Origin: Vibrio sp. Isolate34
Lineage (GTDB): Bacteria; Pseudomonadota; Gammaproteobacteria; Enterobacterales; Vibrionaceae
DNA: 64,000 nt
Direction: 5' to 3'
Assembly: GCF_022397915.1 (NCBI RefSeq)
Contig: NZ_JAKEUO010000009.1
Span: 60,665 to 124,664 of the forward strand
Within the stretch, counting starts at the first letter, position 1. Each line of letters opens with the position of its first letter. Positions 18,518 to 28,723 of the stretch are shown in pieces. Below the pieces are notes generated by a model. That model saw nothing but the letters and a program-made list of their open reading frames with translations, did not search any database and had not been told where the DNA came from. The position numbers and the translations under genes are program-made.

Positions 18518-19444
18518 ATGTCCCAATTAGCGATAAAGGCACACCATGTGACTAAAAAATTCGGTGATTTTACGGCTATTGATGATATCTCGCTGGAAGT
18601 CGAGAAGGGCAACATATATGGCTTCTTAGGCCCAAACGGTTGTGGGAAATCAACCATGATCCGAACCTTAACCGGCTTGTTGACTCCGACGGCCGGAGAG
18701 ATAGAGGTTTTGGAGCACAGTATCCCCAAAGATGCCGAAAAACTGCGTTTAAAAATTGGTTATATGACCCAAAAATTTTCACTTTATGAAGATCTGACTG
18801 TTGAAGAAAATTTAGTGTTCATGGGCAACGTATTTGGCATGGATCGAGCTAAGCTCAAGCAGCGTTGCCAAGCGCAGTTGTCAACCTATGGGTTAGACAG
18901 ATTACGTCGACAGCTAGTAAGAGGCATGAGTGGAGGTCAGAAGCAGCGTCTTTCCTTGGCTGCTGCTACTATAAATCAACCCGAGTTACTGTTTTTAGAT
19001 GAGCCGACCTCAGCCGTTGACCCCGAAAACCGTCGTGACTTTTGGGAAAAACTGTTTGATCTATCAGACATGGGTACCACGATATTGGTGACGACTCACT
19101 ATATGGATGAAGCTGAACGCTGTCATCGCCTGGCCATTATGGAGTCGGGTCAACTCAGAGCTGATGGTACGCCGAAAGCGCTGATGAGCCAAATGGGCGT
19201 TAACATTGTTGAACTCAAAGCTGATAATTTGCGTCATCTAAAAAGCCAACTGTTGCAGTGCGCGGAAATACGCTCTGCGGCGCAGCTTGGTATTCGCTTG
19301 CGGGTACTTGTTTATCAGCAAATTGGTGATCCGATTGCGTGGCTTCGTGGACAGTTTACTGAGCTACAACATGCGGAAATGGATTTAGTCCGACCGACAT
19401 TGGAAGACGTATTTGTTAGCGTCACCGGGGAGGGACGTCAATGA
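18518..19444 (+). CDS. ABC exporter ATP-binding protein
   Basis: 308 residues from the ATG at 18518 (MSQLAIKAHHVTKKF). A longer reading from 18449 would overlap the previous gene by more than 60 bases and is unlikely. Walker A GPNGCGKST lies near residue 40, signature MSGGQKQR near 140, and Walker B LLFLDEPTSAVDP near 160, with the C-terminal extension usual in ABC-2 drug/metabolite exporters (CcmA/YbhF type). It powers the permease encoded next; their genes overlap by 4 bases (ATGA), implying coupled translation. Cargo is unknown. Confidence 0.92.
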   Translation: MSQLAIKAHHVTKKFGDFTAIDDISLEVEKGNIYGFLGPNGCGKSTMIRTLTGLLTPTAGEIEVLEHSIPKDAEKLRLKIGYMTQKFSLYEDLTVEENLVFMGNVFGMDRAKLKQRCQAQLSTYGLDRLRRQLVRGMSGGQKQRLSLAAATINQPELLFLDEPTSAVDPENRRDFWEKLFDLSDMGTTILVTTHYMDEAERCHRLAIMESGQLRADGTPKALMSQMGVNIVELKADNLRHLKSQLLQCAEIRSAAQLGIRLRVLVYQQIGDPIAWLRGQFTELQHAEMDLVRPTLEDVFVSVTGEGRQ

Positions 19445-20553
19445 ATACCTTGTTTCGAATAAAAGCGATTGTGTTTAAAGAAGTCAAACAACTGTCACGT
19501 GATCGCCTCACCTTTGGCATGATTGTGATGATCCCGCTCATTCAATTGCTGCTTTTTGGTTATGCGATTAACACTGACATTCGCAACATCAATGTTGGCA
19601 TTGTCGATCAAAGCCAAAGTCAGATGGGGCGATTAGTGACGGAGTCGGTACGCGCCTCACAAGTGGTCAATTTCAAACAAAGTTATTTGACGGCCGAAGA
19701 AGCGCAATATGCGATTCAGGCTGGAGAAATACGTGCCGCGTTGATACTTCCTAAAGATATCAACCAGCGCTTCGAACAGGGGAGGGAGCTAGGTCAATGG
19801 TTGGTTGACGGTTCTGATAGTACGGTGAGCGCCACTATACTCAGCCTACTTAATATGCCTTTTACCCCCTACGACAAACTGGCGAATCATCAAGTAAAAA
19901 GTGATAGTTCAAGTAAAACCTTTGAAGCAACCGTTTTTTACAACCCTAGCCGGAAATCCGCAGTGAATATTGTGCCGGGTCTGCTGGGGGTAATACTAAG
20001 CATGACCATGGTGCTGTTTACCAGCATCGCCATTGTTAGAGAGAGGGAGCAAGGTAATCTAGAGTTGCTTATAACCACGCCTGTTACACCGATGGAGTTA
20101 ATGATTGCAAAAATTATTCCCTATATCTTTGTTGGTCTTATTCAAGTGGTGATTGTATTAGGGTTAGGTCACATACTGTTTAAGGTGCCAATAAACGGGT
20201 CATTAATGCAAATATTTTTGGGGAGTTTACTTTTTATTGCGGCCAGTTTGACCCTAGGCTTGGTCATTTCGACCATTGCGAAAACGCAATTGCAGTCCAT
20301 GCAATTGACGATGTTTATCTTGTTACCGTCTATTTTGTTATCTGGCTTCATGTTTCCTTACGAGGGGATGCCAATTGCAGCACAATGGATCTCCGAAGCC
20401 TTGCCCGCCACTCATTATATTCGAATTATACGAGGTGTCGTGGTTCGTGGTGCGGAATTGACCGACATGCAATACGATGCAATTTGGTTAGCGGTGTTTA
20501 CTGTGATTGGTATTATTTTTTCCGCTACTCGATTTAAAAAATCACTCGATTAA
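19441..20553 (+). CDS. ABC-2 type exporter permease (YbhR/YbhS-like)
   Basis: 370 residues. It has one N-terminal membrane helix (MIVMIPLIQLLLFGYAI), a long external domain of about 140 residues, and then five hydrophobic segments from about residue 175 (LLGVILSMTMVLFTSIAIV and onward). The central EREQGNLELLITTPVTPMELMIAK motif is typical of ABC2_membrane_3 proteins. Only one permease gene is present, whereas YbhFSR-type systems use two, so it probably works as a homodimer. No outer-membrane channel gene is adjacent; a TolC-like protein elsewhere would be needed. Confidence 0.9.
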   Translation: MNTLFRIKAIVFKEVKQLSRDRLTFGMIVMIPLIQLLLFGYAINTDIRNINVGIVDQSQSQMGRLVTESVRASQVVNFKQSYLTAEEAQYAIQAGEIRAALILPKDINQRFEQGRELGQWLVDGSDSTVSATILSLLNMPFTPYDKLANHQVKSDSSSKTFEATVFYNPSRKSAVNIVPGLLGVILSMTMVLFTSIAIVREREQGNLELLITTPVTPMELMIAKIIPYIFVGLIQVVIVLGLGHILFKVPINGSLMQIFLGSLLFIAASLTLGLVISTIAKTQLQSMQLTMFILLPSILLSGFMFPYEGMPIAAQWISEALPATHYIRIIRGVVVRGAELTDMQYDAIWLAVFTVIGIIFSATRFKKSLD

Positions 20554-20769
20554 CTTATGGCAATTGGCTAATAAATTTACCAATTAATGAGTTGTGATCT
20601 GTTTTATCAAGCTATTCCGACTCATAAGCAATGAGCATGCGTTGAATTAGAATTCGATTGTTAGGTGTGGGTGTATTATGTGGGCGGGCAAGCTAGAGTA
20701 AGGGGAAAGGTGCTTTCATTATGCTTGTTTTCAAGCAGTCTGCATTATAGCGAAATGTTATAGGGTCGA

Positions 20770-20799
20770 AAAGGGCAAGGTTATTTAACCTTGCCCTTT
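20770..20799. terminator. Bidirectional terminator between the exporter and rbsR
   Basis: A 14-bp perfect inverted repeat (AAAGGGCAAGGTTA/TAACCTTGCCCTTT) with a minimal centre has A-runs on one side and T-runs on the other. It is placed between convergent genes, so it can end transcription from both. Confidence 0.8.
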
Positions 20800-20838
20800 G
20801 TTACTTTTAACTGTTGATTAGAGCTGTAAGGAAGCGCT

Positions 20839-21840
20839 TTAAATGGCTTTTACGCTGCGTCGTTCAACTAATGTTGGCTCCAACTCAACCACCTGCGGGT
20901 AAGCGTCTGGCGTTTGTAATCTGCTCAAAAGCGTATCGACTGCCGCTTTGCCTAAACGGTGTTTTGGCTGGTGGACAGTGCTTAGCGCTGGTGTCATGTA
21001 TTTCGACAGGTGGATGTCATCGTAGCCAATAATAGATAGGTCGTTGGGAATCGAAGTACCATCTTGAGCCGCTGCATGAATCACGCCCATGGCCATCATG
21101 TCATTACTCACAAACAGTGCACTAGGCATTCCACCACGTGCTTTCAGTGTTTGGTAAGAATCAAAACCGCCATCGCATTCGAAGTTAGATTCTACAATCC
21201 AGTTTGGGTTGATCTCTAAATTCGCTTCTTCCATCGCTTGCTTGAAACCTTGGTAACGAGACGAGGCTTGATTGCGATGAAGCGGGCCAGTGATACAACC
21301 AATCTGAGAGTGGCCGTTATCTATCAAGTGCTTGGTCGCCATGTAGCCGCCTTGATGCGAGTTGTCTTGGATCTTATCGCTCGCAAACAACATTGGGCCC
21401 CAGTCCATAACCACAACAGGCAGTTCTGGGTAACGTTCAAACACATCGATATGCTCGCCTTCAAGGGTAGAACACATCAGCATCAAGCCATCGACACGCT
21501 TTTGCAGCAAAGTATCGATGGATGATTTCATGCGTTCGCTGTCACCCTCGGTGTTGCACAAAATCAGGTTGTAGCCTTTTTCGTAGCAACGACGTTCTAC
21601 GCCTTTCACTACTTCTCCAAAGAATGGGTTAGTAGAGGTGGTCACCAGCATTCCAAGGGTTTTGGTTTGCTTCATTTTCAAGCTACGAGCCAATGCAGAC
21701 GGCGCGTAGTTCAATTCTTTAGCCGCATTGTTAACACGCTCAGCTATCTCTTCACTGACAAAACGTGACTTGTTGATCACATGGCTCACGGTAGAAGTCG
21801 AAACCTTGGCGAGCCGAGCGATGTCTTTCATTGTTGCCAT
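20839..21840 (-). CDS. rbsR: Ribose operon repressor
   Basis: 333 residues, LacI family. The HTH at the N-terminus (MATMKDIARLAKVSTSTVSHVINKSRFVSEE) is followed by the hinge helix NYAPSALARSLK and a periplasmic-binding-protein-like effector domain. It is the last gene of the rbsDACBK-rbsR block, the same order as in E. coli. It should bind the two perfect ATCGAAACGTTTCGAT palindromes upstream of rbsD and release them with ribose. A stem-loop of 11 bp (21929-21939 with 21970-21980) in the 152-base gap after rbsK may limit read-through into it. Confidence 0.93.
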   Translation of the reverse strand: MATMKDIARLAKVSTSTVSHVINKSRFVSEEIAERVNNAAKELNYAPSALARSLKMKQTKTLGMLVTTSTNPFFGEVVKGVERRCYEKGYNLILCNTEGDSERMKSSIDTLLQKRVDGLMLMCSTLEGEHIDVFERYPELPVVVMDWGPMLFASDKIQDNSHQGGYMATKHLIDNGHSQIGCITGPLHRNQASSRYQGFKQAMEEANLEINPNWIVESNFECDGGFDSYQTLKARGGMPSALFVSNDMMAMGVIHAAAQDGTSIPNDLSIIGYDDIHLSKYMTPALSTVHQPKHRLGKAAVDTLLSRLQTPDAYPQVVELEPTLVERRSVKAI

Positions 21841-21928
21841 AAAAAATCCTTGTGGGAGTCACTTGCCACGTTGCGCGATATTCTGCCCGAAAACAGGGGC
21901 TTATGCTTGTTATTTGTTGTTACCGAAT

Positions 21929-21980
21929 TTGAAGGCTTACATCCGTTAACTACGGTTTAGCTCAGGAGTTAAGCCTTCAA
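21929..21980. repeat. Stem-loop in the rbsK-rbsR gap
   Basis: TTGAAGGCTTA (21929-21939) and TAAGCCTTCAA (21970-21980) form a perfect 11-bp stem with a 30-base loop that itself holds CCGT/ACGG. There is no T-run on the minus strand. A role in mRNA processing or partial termination before rbsR is inference. Confidence 0.5.
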
Positions 21981-21992
21981 GTAGGTATCAAG

Positions 21993-22919
21993 CTAAGCAG
22001 ATAATTGCTCTGCTAAAAACGCATCCGTTTCAGCTCGGCTTGGAATAGAGGTCTGAGCGCCAAAGCGAGTCACTGAAATTGCCGCCGCAGCGTGAGCGAA
22101 CTTAATCGCGCGTTCTAATGGCATATCTTCAAGTAAGCCTGTCACTAATGCGCCGTTGAAGGTATCACCCGCAGCGGTTGTGTCTGTTGCTTCAACTCGG
22201 AAGCCTGCGATTAACTCACCTTCACCGTTTTTACTTACCCATACCCCCTTTGCGCCAAGAGTGATCATTACCGTCTCGATGCCTTTAGCGTGCAGAGCCA
22301 AAGCCGCCTGATGAGCAGATGCGCTGTCGGTTACGGTAACACCTGTCAGCACTTCTGCTTCGGTTTCGTTTGGTGTGATCACATCAACACACGCTAGTAA
22401 GGTATCTGATAGTGGGCGAGCAGGGGCAGGGTTTAGAATTACGCGAGTTGCGCTCTCTTTTGCCGTTTTTGCTGCGTATTCAATGCCTTCAATCGGGGTT
22501 TCAAGTTGAGTCAGCAGGTATTTAGCACCACGAATCTTCTCTAGATGTGGTTCGATTTGATCGCAAGTCAGTTTGTCATTAGCTTCTGCAGAAAGACAAA
22601 TGCTGTTTTCGCCCGTTGCGGACACTTGGATCATCGCGATGCCAGTTGGAGTGTTGTCTGCAACGATAACACCGTCGATGTTGATGCCGTCTTTAGCGAA
22701 ATCTTGACGAATGTTGATACCAAATGGGTCGTCACCGACACAGGCGATAAAGCCGATATCTGCGTTTAATCGCGCAGCAGCGACCGCTTGGTTTGCACCT
22801 TTACCGCCAGGGATGACCTGATAGTTACCGCCAATCAAGGTTTCACCCGGACGAGGGAACGAAGGAACTTGCAGTACGTGGTCAGCGTTAACGCTACCTA
22901 AAACAATCAGTTGAGTCAT
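21993..22919 (-). CDS. rbsK: Ribokinase
   Basis: 308 residues from the ATG at 22919 (MTQLIVLGSVNADHVLQVPSFPRPGETL), matching the normal ribokinase length; the longer reading from 22970 adds an unconserved tail. PfkB-family signatures are seen: GGKGANQAVAAARL near residue 40 and the C-terminal DTTAAGDTFNGALV, whose Asp is the catalytic base with the anion hole. It phosphorylates imported ribose to ribose-5-phosphate with ATP. It follows rbsB by about 230 bases, with a stem-loop between them. Confidence 0.95.
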   Translation of the reverse strand: MTQLIVLGSVNADHVLQVPSFPRPGETLIGGNYQVIPGGKGANQAVAAARLNADIGFIACVGDDPFGINIRQDFAKDGINIDGVIVADNTPTGIAMIQVSATGENSICLSAEANDKLTCDQIEPHLEKIRGAKYLLTQLETPIEGIEYAAKTAKESATRVILNPAPARPLSDTLLACVDVITPNETEAEVLTGVTVTDSASAHQAALALHAKGIETVMITLGAKGVWVSKNGEGELIAGFRVEATDTTAAGDTFNGALVTGLLEDMPLERAIKFAHAAAAISVTRFGAQTSIPSRAETDAFLAEQLSA

Positions 22920-23082
22920 GATACGAGCCTTATGATATATCGTATTTGAAAATGCATGGGTCTTTCTCATTACGTTAATTCTCGTTACGTAATTTGCTCG
23001 CCTTGTTAGCGGCTTATGAGAAACAGCGATGCACTGTCGGTTTTTGCTTTTTGTTTTGAGTCAGTGAGCTAATGAGTTAAGC

Positions 23083-23110
23083 AAAGCAGGGGATAGGGGA
23101 CCCCTGCTTT
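23083..23110. repeat. Stem-loop between rbsB and rbsK
   Basis: AAAGCAGGGG and CCCCTGCTTT make a perfect GC-rich 10-bp stem with an 8-base loop, starting 36 bases after the rbsB stop. Such hairpins often protect the 3' end of an abundant binding-protein message and lower expression of the next gene. That role is inferred here. Confidence 0.6.
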
Positions 23111-23146
23111 ATATCGCGTTACCGAGTAACAATTACCTAGTAACGA

Positions 23147-24025
23147 TTACTTAGCGATGATTTTTAGAGGTACTGGTACGTACTCGTCTACCGTTTCGCC
23201 TTTCAGTACTTTGTCTGCCATTTCGATACCTAGAGAACCGATTAGGTCAGGTTGTTGTGCAACTGTAGCGCCAAGTAGGCCACGGTTAACTGCTGCGATG
23301 CCGTCTTCTGTGCCATCAAAGCCAACGATCATCACTTCTTTACCTGAAGCTTGAACTGCGCGAAGTGCACCTAGTGCCATTTCGTCGTTCTGAGCGAATA
23401 CTGCTTGTACATCTGGGTTAGCTGCAAGCAAGTTTTCCATTACGTTCAGACCTTTAGTACGGTCGAAATCAGCAGGTTGGCTTGCAAGAAGTTCAAGGTC
23501 GCTGCCGTTTACTGCGTTCATGAAGCCTTCACCACGTTCACGAGCTGCAGAAGTACCAGCAATACCTTCAAGCTGGATTACTTTCGCTTTTTCGCCTACT
23601 TTTTCCATGATGAAGTGACCAGCCATTTCACCACCGATTACGTTATCAGAAGCGATGTGGCTCACTACGTCACCACGGCTTGCGCCACGGTCTAGTGTAA
23701 GTACTGGGATGTTTGAGCGGTTAGCCATGCGAATCGCGTTAGACACAGCATCTGAATCTGTTGGGTTGATCAGGATAGCCTTAACACCACGAATGGTTAG
23801 ATCTTCAATGTTCGACAGCTCTTTGCTTGGGTCGTTTTGAGAATCCAGAACGATAAGCTTGTAGCCTAGCTCTTCAGCTTTCGCTTCTGCGCCATCTTTC
23901 ATGGTTACAAAGAATGGGTTGTTCAATGTAGACAGAACGATTGCCATTGTATCTTGCGCCTGTGCAGACACAGATACTGTTGTAGAAAGAAGAGCAGCAG
24001 AAATAAGAGTCGCTAATTTTTTCAT
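23147..24025 (-). CDS. rbsB: Ribose ABC transporter periplasmic binding protein
   Basis: 292 residues with a Sec signal peptide ([23 protein letters not shown]) and the sugar-binding fold [29 protein letters not shown], as in E. coli Rbs[21 protein letters not shown] and [12 protein letters not shown] line the ligand cleft in this family. It captures ribose in the periplasm and delivers it to RbsC. It lies 127 bases downstream of rbsC and is followed by a stabilising-type hairpin. Confidence 0.95.
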   Translation of the reverse strand: MKKLATLISAALLSTTVSVSAQAQDTMAIVLSTLNNPFFVTMKDGAEAKAEELGYKLIVLDSQNDPSKELSNIEDLTIRGVKAILINPTDSDAVSNAIRMANRSNIPVLTLDRGASRGDVVSHIASDNVIGGEMAGHFIMEKVGEKAKVIQLEGIAGTSAARERGEGFMNAVNGSDLELLASQPADFDRTKGLNVMENLLAANPDVQAVFAQNDEMALGALRAVQASGKEVMIVGFDGTEDGIAAVNRGLLGATVAQQPDLIGSLGIEMADKVLKGETVDEYVPVPLKIIAK

Positions 24026-24152
24026 GGTGTAAGTCCTTTGTGTAGGGTGAGCTAGGAGGTGAGTCCTAGCTCGTTGTTACATTATTTATAGATTCTAATA
24101 TTTAAAGGTAAAACAGGGTGTTACTTGTATTAACCTAGAGTGTGAATAGGTT

Positions 24153-25145
24153 TTATTTGTTTTTGTTGTCGACCAATACTGCCAGAAGAATAACCACTGC
24201 TTTTGCAATCATCTGGTAGTAAGAAGATACGTCTAACAGGTTTAGGGCGTTGTTTAGGAATCCGATAATCAGTGCACCAATCAATGTGCCCATGATGCGA
24301 CCACGACCGCCGGCTAAGCTGGTGCCACCAAGAACCACGGCTGCGATAGCGTCTAGCTCATAACCCATACCTGCGGTTGGCTGAGCGGATGACAAACGCG
24401 ATGCCACGATGATGCCTGCCACTGCTGCGAGCAGACCACAGATTGCGTAAACGCCGATTTTTACTTTGTCTACGTCGATGCCTGATAGGCGAGTTGCTGA
24501 TTCGTTGCCACCCAGTGCGTAAACGTAACGACCAAAGCGTGTGTGGTTAAGTAGGTACCATACCGCTGCGAATACCACGACCATGATCCATACTGGAACA
24601 GGGATGCCCATTGCGTAGCCTGTACCGAACCAAGCGAATGCGTCTGCTGTGTCGGTGAAGCCAGTTGAGATAGGACGACCATCTGTGTAAACCATGGTTA
24701 CGCCGCGTAAAAGAGTCATGGTTACAAGCGTTGCGATGAAGGCTTGAACCTTACCCTTGGCGATAATCACGCCACTGATTGCACCCAATGCCGCACCTGC
24801 TACTAGAGCGGTTGGCACTGCGATCATCACTGGGATTTCCATACCAATCATGCTGGCTGCGAATGCACCACAAAGCGCCAGTACAGAACCAACACTCAAG
24901 TCGATACCCGCGGTTAGGATAACCAACGTCATACCTACAGCGATGATTGCGTTAACCGAGGTTTGGCGCAGAATGTTTAGGATGTTGTCGACAGTAAAGA
25001 AGTTCGGGTTTAAGAAAGAAACGACAACAATCAGGAAGATCAAAGCAATCAATGACTTTTGATCAATCAGCCACTCTTTGCTGATTAACGGTTTCTTCTT
25101 TGGCGCTTCAGTTTCAGTTGTTTTGCTCATGGTTTTAGTACTCAT
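24153..25145 (-). CDS. rbsC: Ribose ABC transporter permease
   Basis: 330 residues, BPD_transp_2 family, with about eight to ten hydrophobic segments after a polar N-terminus of 30 residues. Conserved features include [37 protein letters not shown] and the loop [20 protein letters not shown], which contacts the ATPase. Its start codon overlaps the rbsA stop by 4 bases (ATGA). A second ATG lies five codons downstream, so the exact start could be slightly later. Confidence 0.94.
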   Translation of the reverse strand: MSTKTMSKTTETEAPKKKPLISKEWLIDQKSLIALIFLIVVVSFLNPNFFTVDNILNILRQTSVNAIIAVGMTLVILTAGIDLSVGSVLALCGAFAASMIGMEIPVMIAVPTALVAGAALGAISGVIIAKGKVQAFIATLVTMTLLRGVTMVYTDGRPISTGFTDTADAFAWFGTGYAMGIPVPVWIMVVVFAAVWYLLNHTRFGRYVYALGGNESATRLSGIDVDKVKIGVYAICGLLAAVAGIIVASRLSSAQPTAGMGYELDAIAAVVLGGTSLAGGRGRIMGTLIGALIIGFLNNALNLLDVSSYYQMIAKAVVILLAVLVDNKNK

Positions 25146-26647
25146 GCTGCGTCCTCGTTGATCTTTTTACCGACCGCACACGCCAGTAATAATTCTTGGT
25201 TTGCTTCTTTAGCATCAAATTCACCGCTTACACGGCCTTCATGCATCACCATGATGCGGTCACTCATTCCTAACACTTCTGGCATTTCAGATGAGACCAA
25301 AATAATGCTCATGCCGTCGGCTTTAAATTTATTAATGAGTTGGTAAATTTCTTTCTTAGCACCGACATCGACACCACGCGTCGGCTCGTCGAGAATCAGT
25401 ACTTTTGGTTTGGTCATCAAACCTTTAGCGATAGCTACTTTCTGTTGGTTACCACCAGAAAGGTTGCCGATGATCTGCTCGCGAGTCGGGGTTTTGATGT
25501 TGAATAACTTGATGAAGTCATCCACTGCGATCACTTCGTCTTTGTGTTGGATTTGGCCGCTCTTAGTCAGTAGATCCAGTGAACAAAGAGACATGTTCTC
25601 TTTCACTGAAAGCCCAAGCACTAAGCCATCGCCTTTACGGTCTTCAGAGATGTAAGCAATGCCATTAGCAAGGCCATCTTTCGGACTTACCGGGTTGATG
25701 GTTTTGTTTTCTAGGTTGATGACGCCGCGTTCACTTGGAAGGGCACCGTAAATCACTTTCATCAGTTCGGTACGACCAGCGCCCATCAGGCCAGATACAC
25801 CAAGGATTTCGCCACGCTTTAGAGTAAAGCTCACGTCATGAACGCCAGAGCCAGTCAAGCCAATCACTTCTAGGCAGGTTTCGCCAAAGCCTGAGTGGAT
25901 TCTTGGGTATTGCTCATCCAGTTTACGACCAACCATCATTTCGATTAGACCATCTTCATCGGTATCTTTTACTTCACATTGACCAATGAATTTACCGTCA
26001 CGCAGCACTGTGATGTCATCACAAATCTCGAAGATCTCTTTCAAACGGTGAGAGATGTAAACAATGCCGCAGCCTTCATCACGCAGTTCGTTAATCACCT
26101 TAAACAGAGACTCAGTTTCAGTATCGGTTAGCGCATCCGTCGGCTCATCCATGATGATGACTTTAGATTCAAACGATAGAGCTTTCGCGATCTCTACCAT
26201 TTGTTGCTCACCAAGGCTTAGCTGACCTAAAGGTGTTTTCGAGCTGTGTTTTACGTTCAGGCGCTTAAGTAGCTTGTCTGCTTCTTGGTACATCTCGTTC
26301 CACAAGATACGACCCATGGTGCCCGTGATTTCACGACCTAAGAAGATGTTCTCGGCGATGGTTAACTCAGGGATTAGGTTCAATTCTTGGTGAATGATAC
26401 TAATCCCTGCTTGTTGAGAATCACGCGGCCCTTTGAATGCAGCAGGCTTTCCTTGGTAGGCGATAGTACCGCCATCCAAATGATAGATACCTGTCAGCAC
26501 TTTCATGAGTGTTGATTTACCTGCACCGTTCTCACCCATTAACGCCATTACGCGCCCTGGGTAAACGTTGAGGCTTGCCTTATCCAGGGCTTTCACACCA
26601 GGGAAGGCTTTCTCAATTGAGCTAAGTTCTAAAATGGCTTGAGTCAT
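25142..26647 (-). CDS. rbsA: Ribose ABC transporter ATP-binding protein
   Basis: 501 residues with two ABC cassettes in one chain, as in RbsA. The first has Walker [10 protein letters not shown] near residue 37, [15 protein letters not shown] and [12 protein letters not shown]. The second has [10 protein letters not shown] in place of a standard Walker A, with [15 protein letters not shown] and [13 protein letters not shown]. The degenerate second P-loop is normal for this family. It energises ribose import through RbsC. It sits about 100 bases after rbsD. Confidence 0.95.
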   Translation of the reverse strand: MTQAILELSSIEKAFPGVKALDKASLNVYPGRVMALMGENGAGKSTLMKVLTGIYHLDGGTIAYQGKPAAFKGPRDSQQAGISIIHQELNLIPELTIAENIFLGREITGTMGRILWNEMYQEADKLLKRLNVKHSSKTPLGQLSLGEQQMVEIAKALSFESKVIIMDEPTDALTDTETESLFKVINELRDEGCGIVYISHRLKEIFEICDDITVLRDGKFIGQCEVKDTDEDGLIEMMVGRKLDEQYPRIHSGFGETCLEVIGLTGSGVHDVSFTLKRGEILGVSGLMGAGRTELMKVIYGALPSERGVINLENKTINPVSPKDGLANGIAYISEDRKGDGLVLGLSVKENMSLCSLDLLTKSGQIQHKDEVIAVDDFIKLFNIKTPTREQIIGNLSGGNQQKVAIAKGLMTKPKVLILDEPTRGVDVGAKKEIYQLINKFKADGMSIILVSSEMPEVLGMSDRIMVMHEGRVSGEFDAKEANQELLLACAVGKKINEDAA

Positions 26648-26746
26648 GTCGGTTCCTTTACTCGGGGCCAGTTGTATTTGATTATTCTGTATATGTATGG
26701 TTCTGGTTCAGTGATGACACTGAGCTGTCGTCGCGTTTTGCTTAAG

Positions 26747-27166
26747 TTAAAACGTTACGCCAGCTTGGAAAATAACATTTGCGTAAGGCGTGCATTCGCC
26801 AGTACGAATCACAGCGCGGCTATCATGTGTACGCTGCTTAAACTCTTCATGAGTGATGTAAGTAATCGAAAGTGATTTACCACAACGTGCTTCTTCCGTT
26901 TTGATTTGATCAATTAGCGCTGCGTGATGTTCTGGACTTACTTTCGCGAATTCTTCTGCAATCACAACGCCTTCGATTTGAGACTCATCAAGCATGGTCT
27001 TCACTGTTTGGGTGAAGCTCGGCACACCGTGAGTCAAAGCAAGATCAATACGAGTTACATGATCCGGAATCGGCAAGCCTGCGTCACAAATCGTGATTTC
27101 ATCTGTGTGGCCAAGAGTCGCCACTAGGTAAGAGAGTTCAGAGTTTATTAGAGTACTTTTTTTCAT
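26747..27166 (-). CDS. rbsD: D-ribose pyranase
   Basis: 139 residues from the ATG at 27166 (MKKSTLINSELSYLVATLGHTDEITICDAGLPIP), exactly the usual RbsD length; the upstream extension to 27271 would run through an operator and is rejected. It converts beta-pyranose to beta-furanose ribose, the form used by ribokinase. The conserved His in LGHTD and Asp in CDAGLPIP fit the active site. It is the first gene of rbsDACBK, and two RbsR-type operators lie 58 and 136 bases upstream. Confidence 0.94.
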   Translation of the reverse strand: MKKSTLINSELSYLVATLGHTDEITICDAGLPIPDHVTRIDLALTHGVPSFTQTVKTMLDESQIEGVVIAEEFAKVSPEHHAALIDQIKTEEARCGKSLSITYITHEEFKQRTHDSRAVIRTGECTPYANVIFQAGVTF

Positions 27167-27223
27167 ATCACGACCTATCGAAAAATAACGTTTGGTGGGT
27201 TGAGAACAACTCAAGAAAAAGCC

Positions 27224-27239
27224 ATCGAAACGTTTCGAT
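27224..27239. promoter_or_regulatory. RbsR operator, proximal copy
   Basis: ATCGAAACGTTTCGAT is a perfect 16-bp palindrome with the central CG of LacI-family operators and the CGAAACGTTTCG core known for RbsR. It lies 58 bases upstream of rbsD. Confidence 0.85.
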
Positions 27240-27301
27240 AGTGATAATAGTGTCTGATTTATCATTTGCACTATTCACTTTCTTAGAATGTGATGACGAT
27301 C

Positions 27302-27317
27302 ATCGAAACGTTTCGAT
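27302..27317. promoter_or_regulatory. RbsR operator, distal copy
   Basis: This is an identical 16-bp palindrome to the one at 27224, exactly 78 bases further upstream. Two identical sites at this spacing would allow cooperative binding or a small repression loop. Confidence 0.82.
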
Positions 27318-27381
27318 GGGGTGTTTTTTGGTGATCTCAGTCACGAGTTATTTGCAGGGTGAATGTGTTAATTTGGTGATT

Positions 27382-28455
27382 TTATACTTCACGAATATGC
27401 GCGGTAACAGAGACTACGGCATGATCAGTACTGAATTGGTCGTGTTCGAAGCTTGGGTTAATAAGATGATGATCTAACACTGTGTAGCTCGAGATGTCCA
27501 TCAAGCTTGATGAGTTCTGACAGTCAAACTCGTTCGACATCAATATGTAATCCAGCACAGAACCAGAAGCACCGTAGTAGTGGGTTGGTTTACGTTGTTC
27601 GAGCAAGTCTTCTTCATGCAGCTGATGATAGAGATCCCAACTGTCTCTTAATCGGAAGTGCGATAACCAATGTCTGCTCGCTTCATCTCGATTCAATGAA
27701 TAGCTGAGTAGCCCTTTGAACTCATCGTTGAATAGGGGCTTGTTAAAGTCGCCCATCAACACAACTGGTTGATCGGTTTGGTAGCGTTGATTGGTGATGT
27801 ATTGATGCAGCATTTGAGCTTCCAGTCCACGTTGGACACTCGATAGCCACGATCCTAGTTGTTCCTGATGAAGCTTAACTAAGGTGTCGCTTTGTGGTTT
27901 GTTATCTGCTGATCTGTCACTGGATTCTTGCGGTTCAGTTTTGGGTTCGGTTGGGCGTTGAGATTTGAAGTGCACAACATAACAGTCGGTCGCGCCTAAG
28001 TGAGGCAGAGTAATCGTCGCGTGAACAGGTGTTCGGTTGAATGAGAATTTGTCGCCAAGGTTGAAGGCTGAAAGTAGCTCTAAATCCGGTGTCACAGGCT
28101 GTACTTTTTCAATCGGGTAGCGAGAGGCGATACCCACGACAGGCGAGGTATATAGGTAATCATCTTCAACATGCGGGCAATCGACAACCGCAAAGTACGG
28201 ATAACCCAGATCATTCATTAACTGCTCTAAAGATTTAGGGCTAAATATCTCTTGGAAGCCGATCACATCACAATCTAATGAACCAATCGCTTCAGCTATC
28301 CAGCCTTGTTTCTTTTGCCACTCCTCGAAGCTGTAGATGTTCTCAAAATCATAATAAGCATTCGGTGGTTCGAGGTAGTTCAAAAGATTGAACGTTGAGA
28401 ATGTTATTTGGTTTGGTTTATTCAAAGTGTCATTCCATTTAGACCTAAGCTGCAA
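27382..28455 (-). CDS. Endonuclease/exonuclease/phosphatase-fold protein
   Basis: 357 residues with the EEP superfamily motifs in order: FSTFNLLNY near the N-terminus, DCDVIGFQEIF with the metal-binding Glu near residue 65, VVLMGDFNKPL in the middle, YILMSNEF and the C-terminal FSTDHAVVSVTA with the catalytic His. Members cut phosphodiester or phosphomonoester bonds in DNA, inositol phosphates or lipids, so the substrate is open. There is no signal peptide, so it is likely cytoplasmic. It is encoded alone, ending only 65 bases from the distal RbsR operator. Confidence 0.82.
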   Translation of the reverse strand: MQLRSKWNDTLNKPNQITFSTFNLLNYLEPPNAYYDFENIYSFEEWQKKQGWIAEAIGSLDCDVIGFQEIFSPKSLEQLMNDLGYPYFAVVDCPHVEDDYLYTSPVVGIASRYPIEKVQPVTPDLELLSAFNLGDKFSFNRTPVHATITLPHLGATDCYVVHFKSQRPTEPKTEPQESSDRSADNKPQSDTLVKLHQEQLGSWLSSVQRGLEAQMLHQYITNQRYQTDQPVVLMGDFNKPLFNDEFKGLLSYSLNRDEASRHWLSHFRLRDSWDLYHQLHEEDLLEQRKPTHYYGASGSVLDYILMSNEFDCQNSSSLMDISSYTVLDHHLINPSFEHDQFSTDHAVVSVTAHIREV

Positions 28456-28723
28456 GGATACTCCAGTAAAAGTATAGTTTGTTGATTATTTAGATCCTAA
28501 ATTTCACTTTAGAAGTGAACCAAAGCAATCAAAGCTAACTGCATCCAATAACTTCTAGCGGCGACGAGTTAATTGTAAATAAACGGTAAGAGATAGAGTG
28601 CTGATGGTTTTATTAGTTATTACATGATGTTAGATTTGAACCTATACTTGATTTAACGGCATGCATTCAAAGCCGATTAATCAAGTTGAATATCGAATTC
28701 ATAACATTTGAAGGGAGAGTCAA

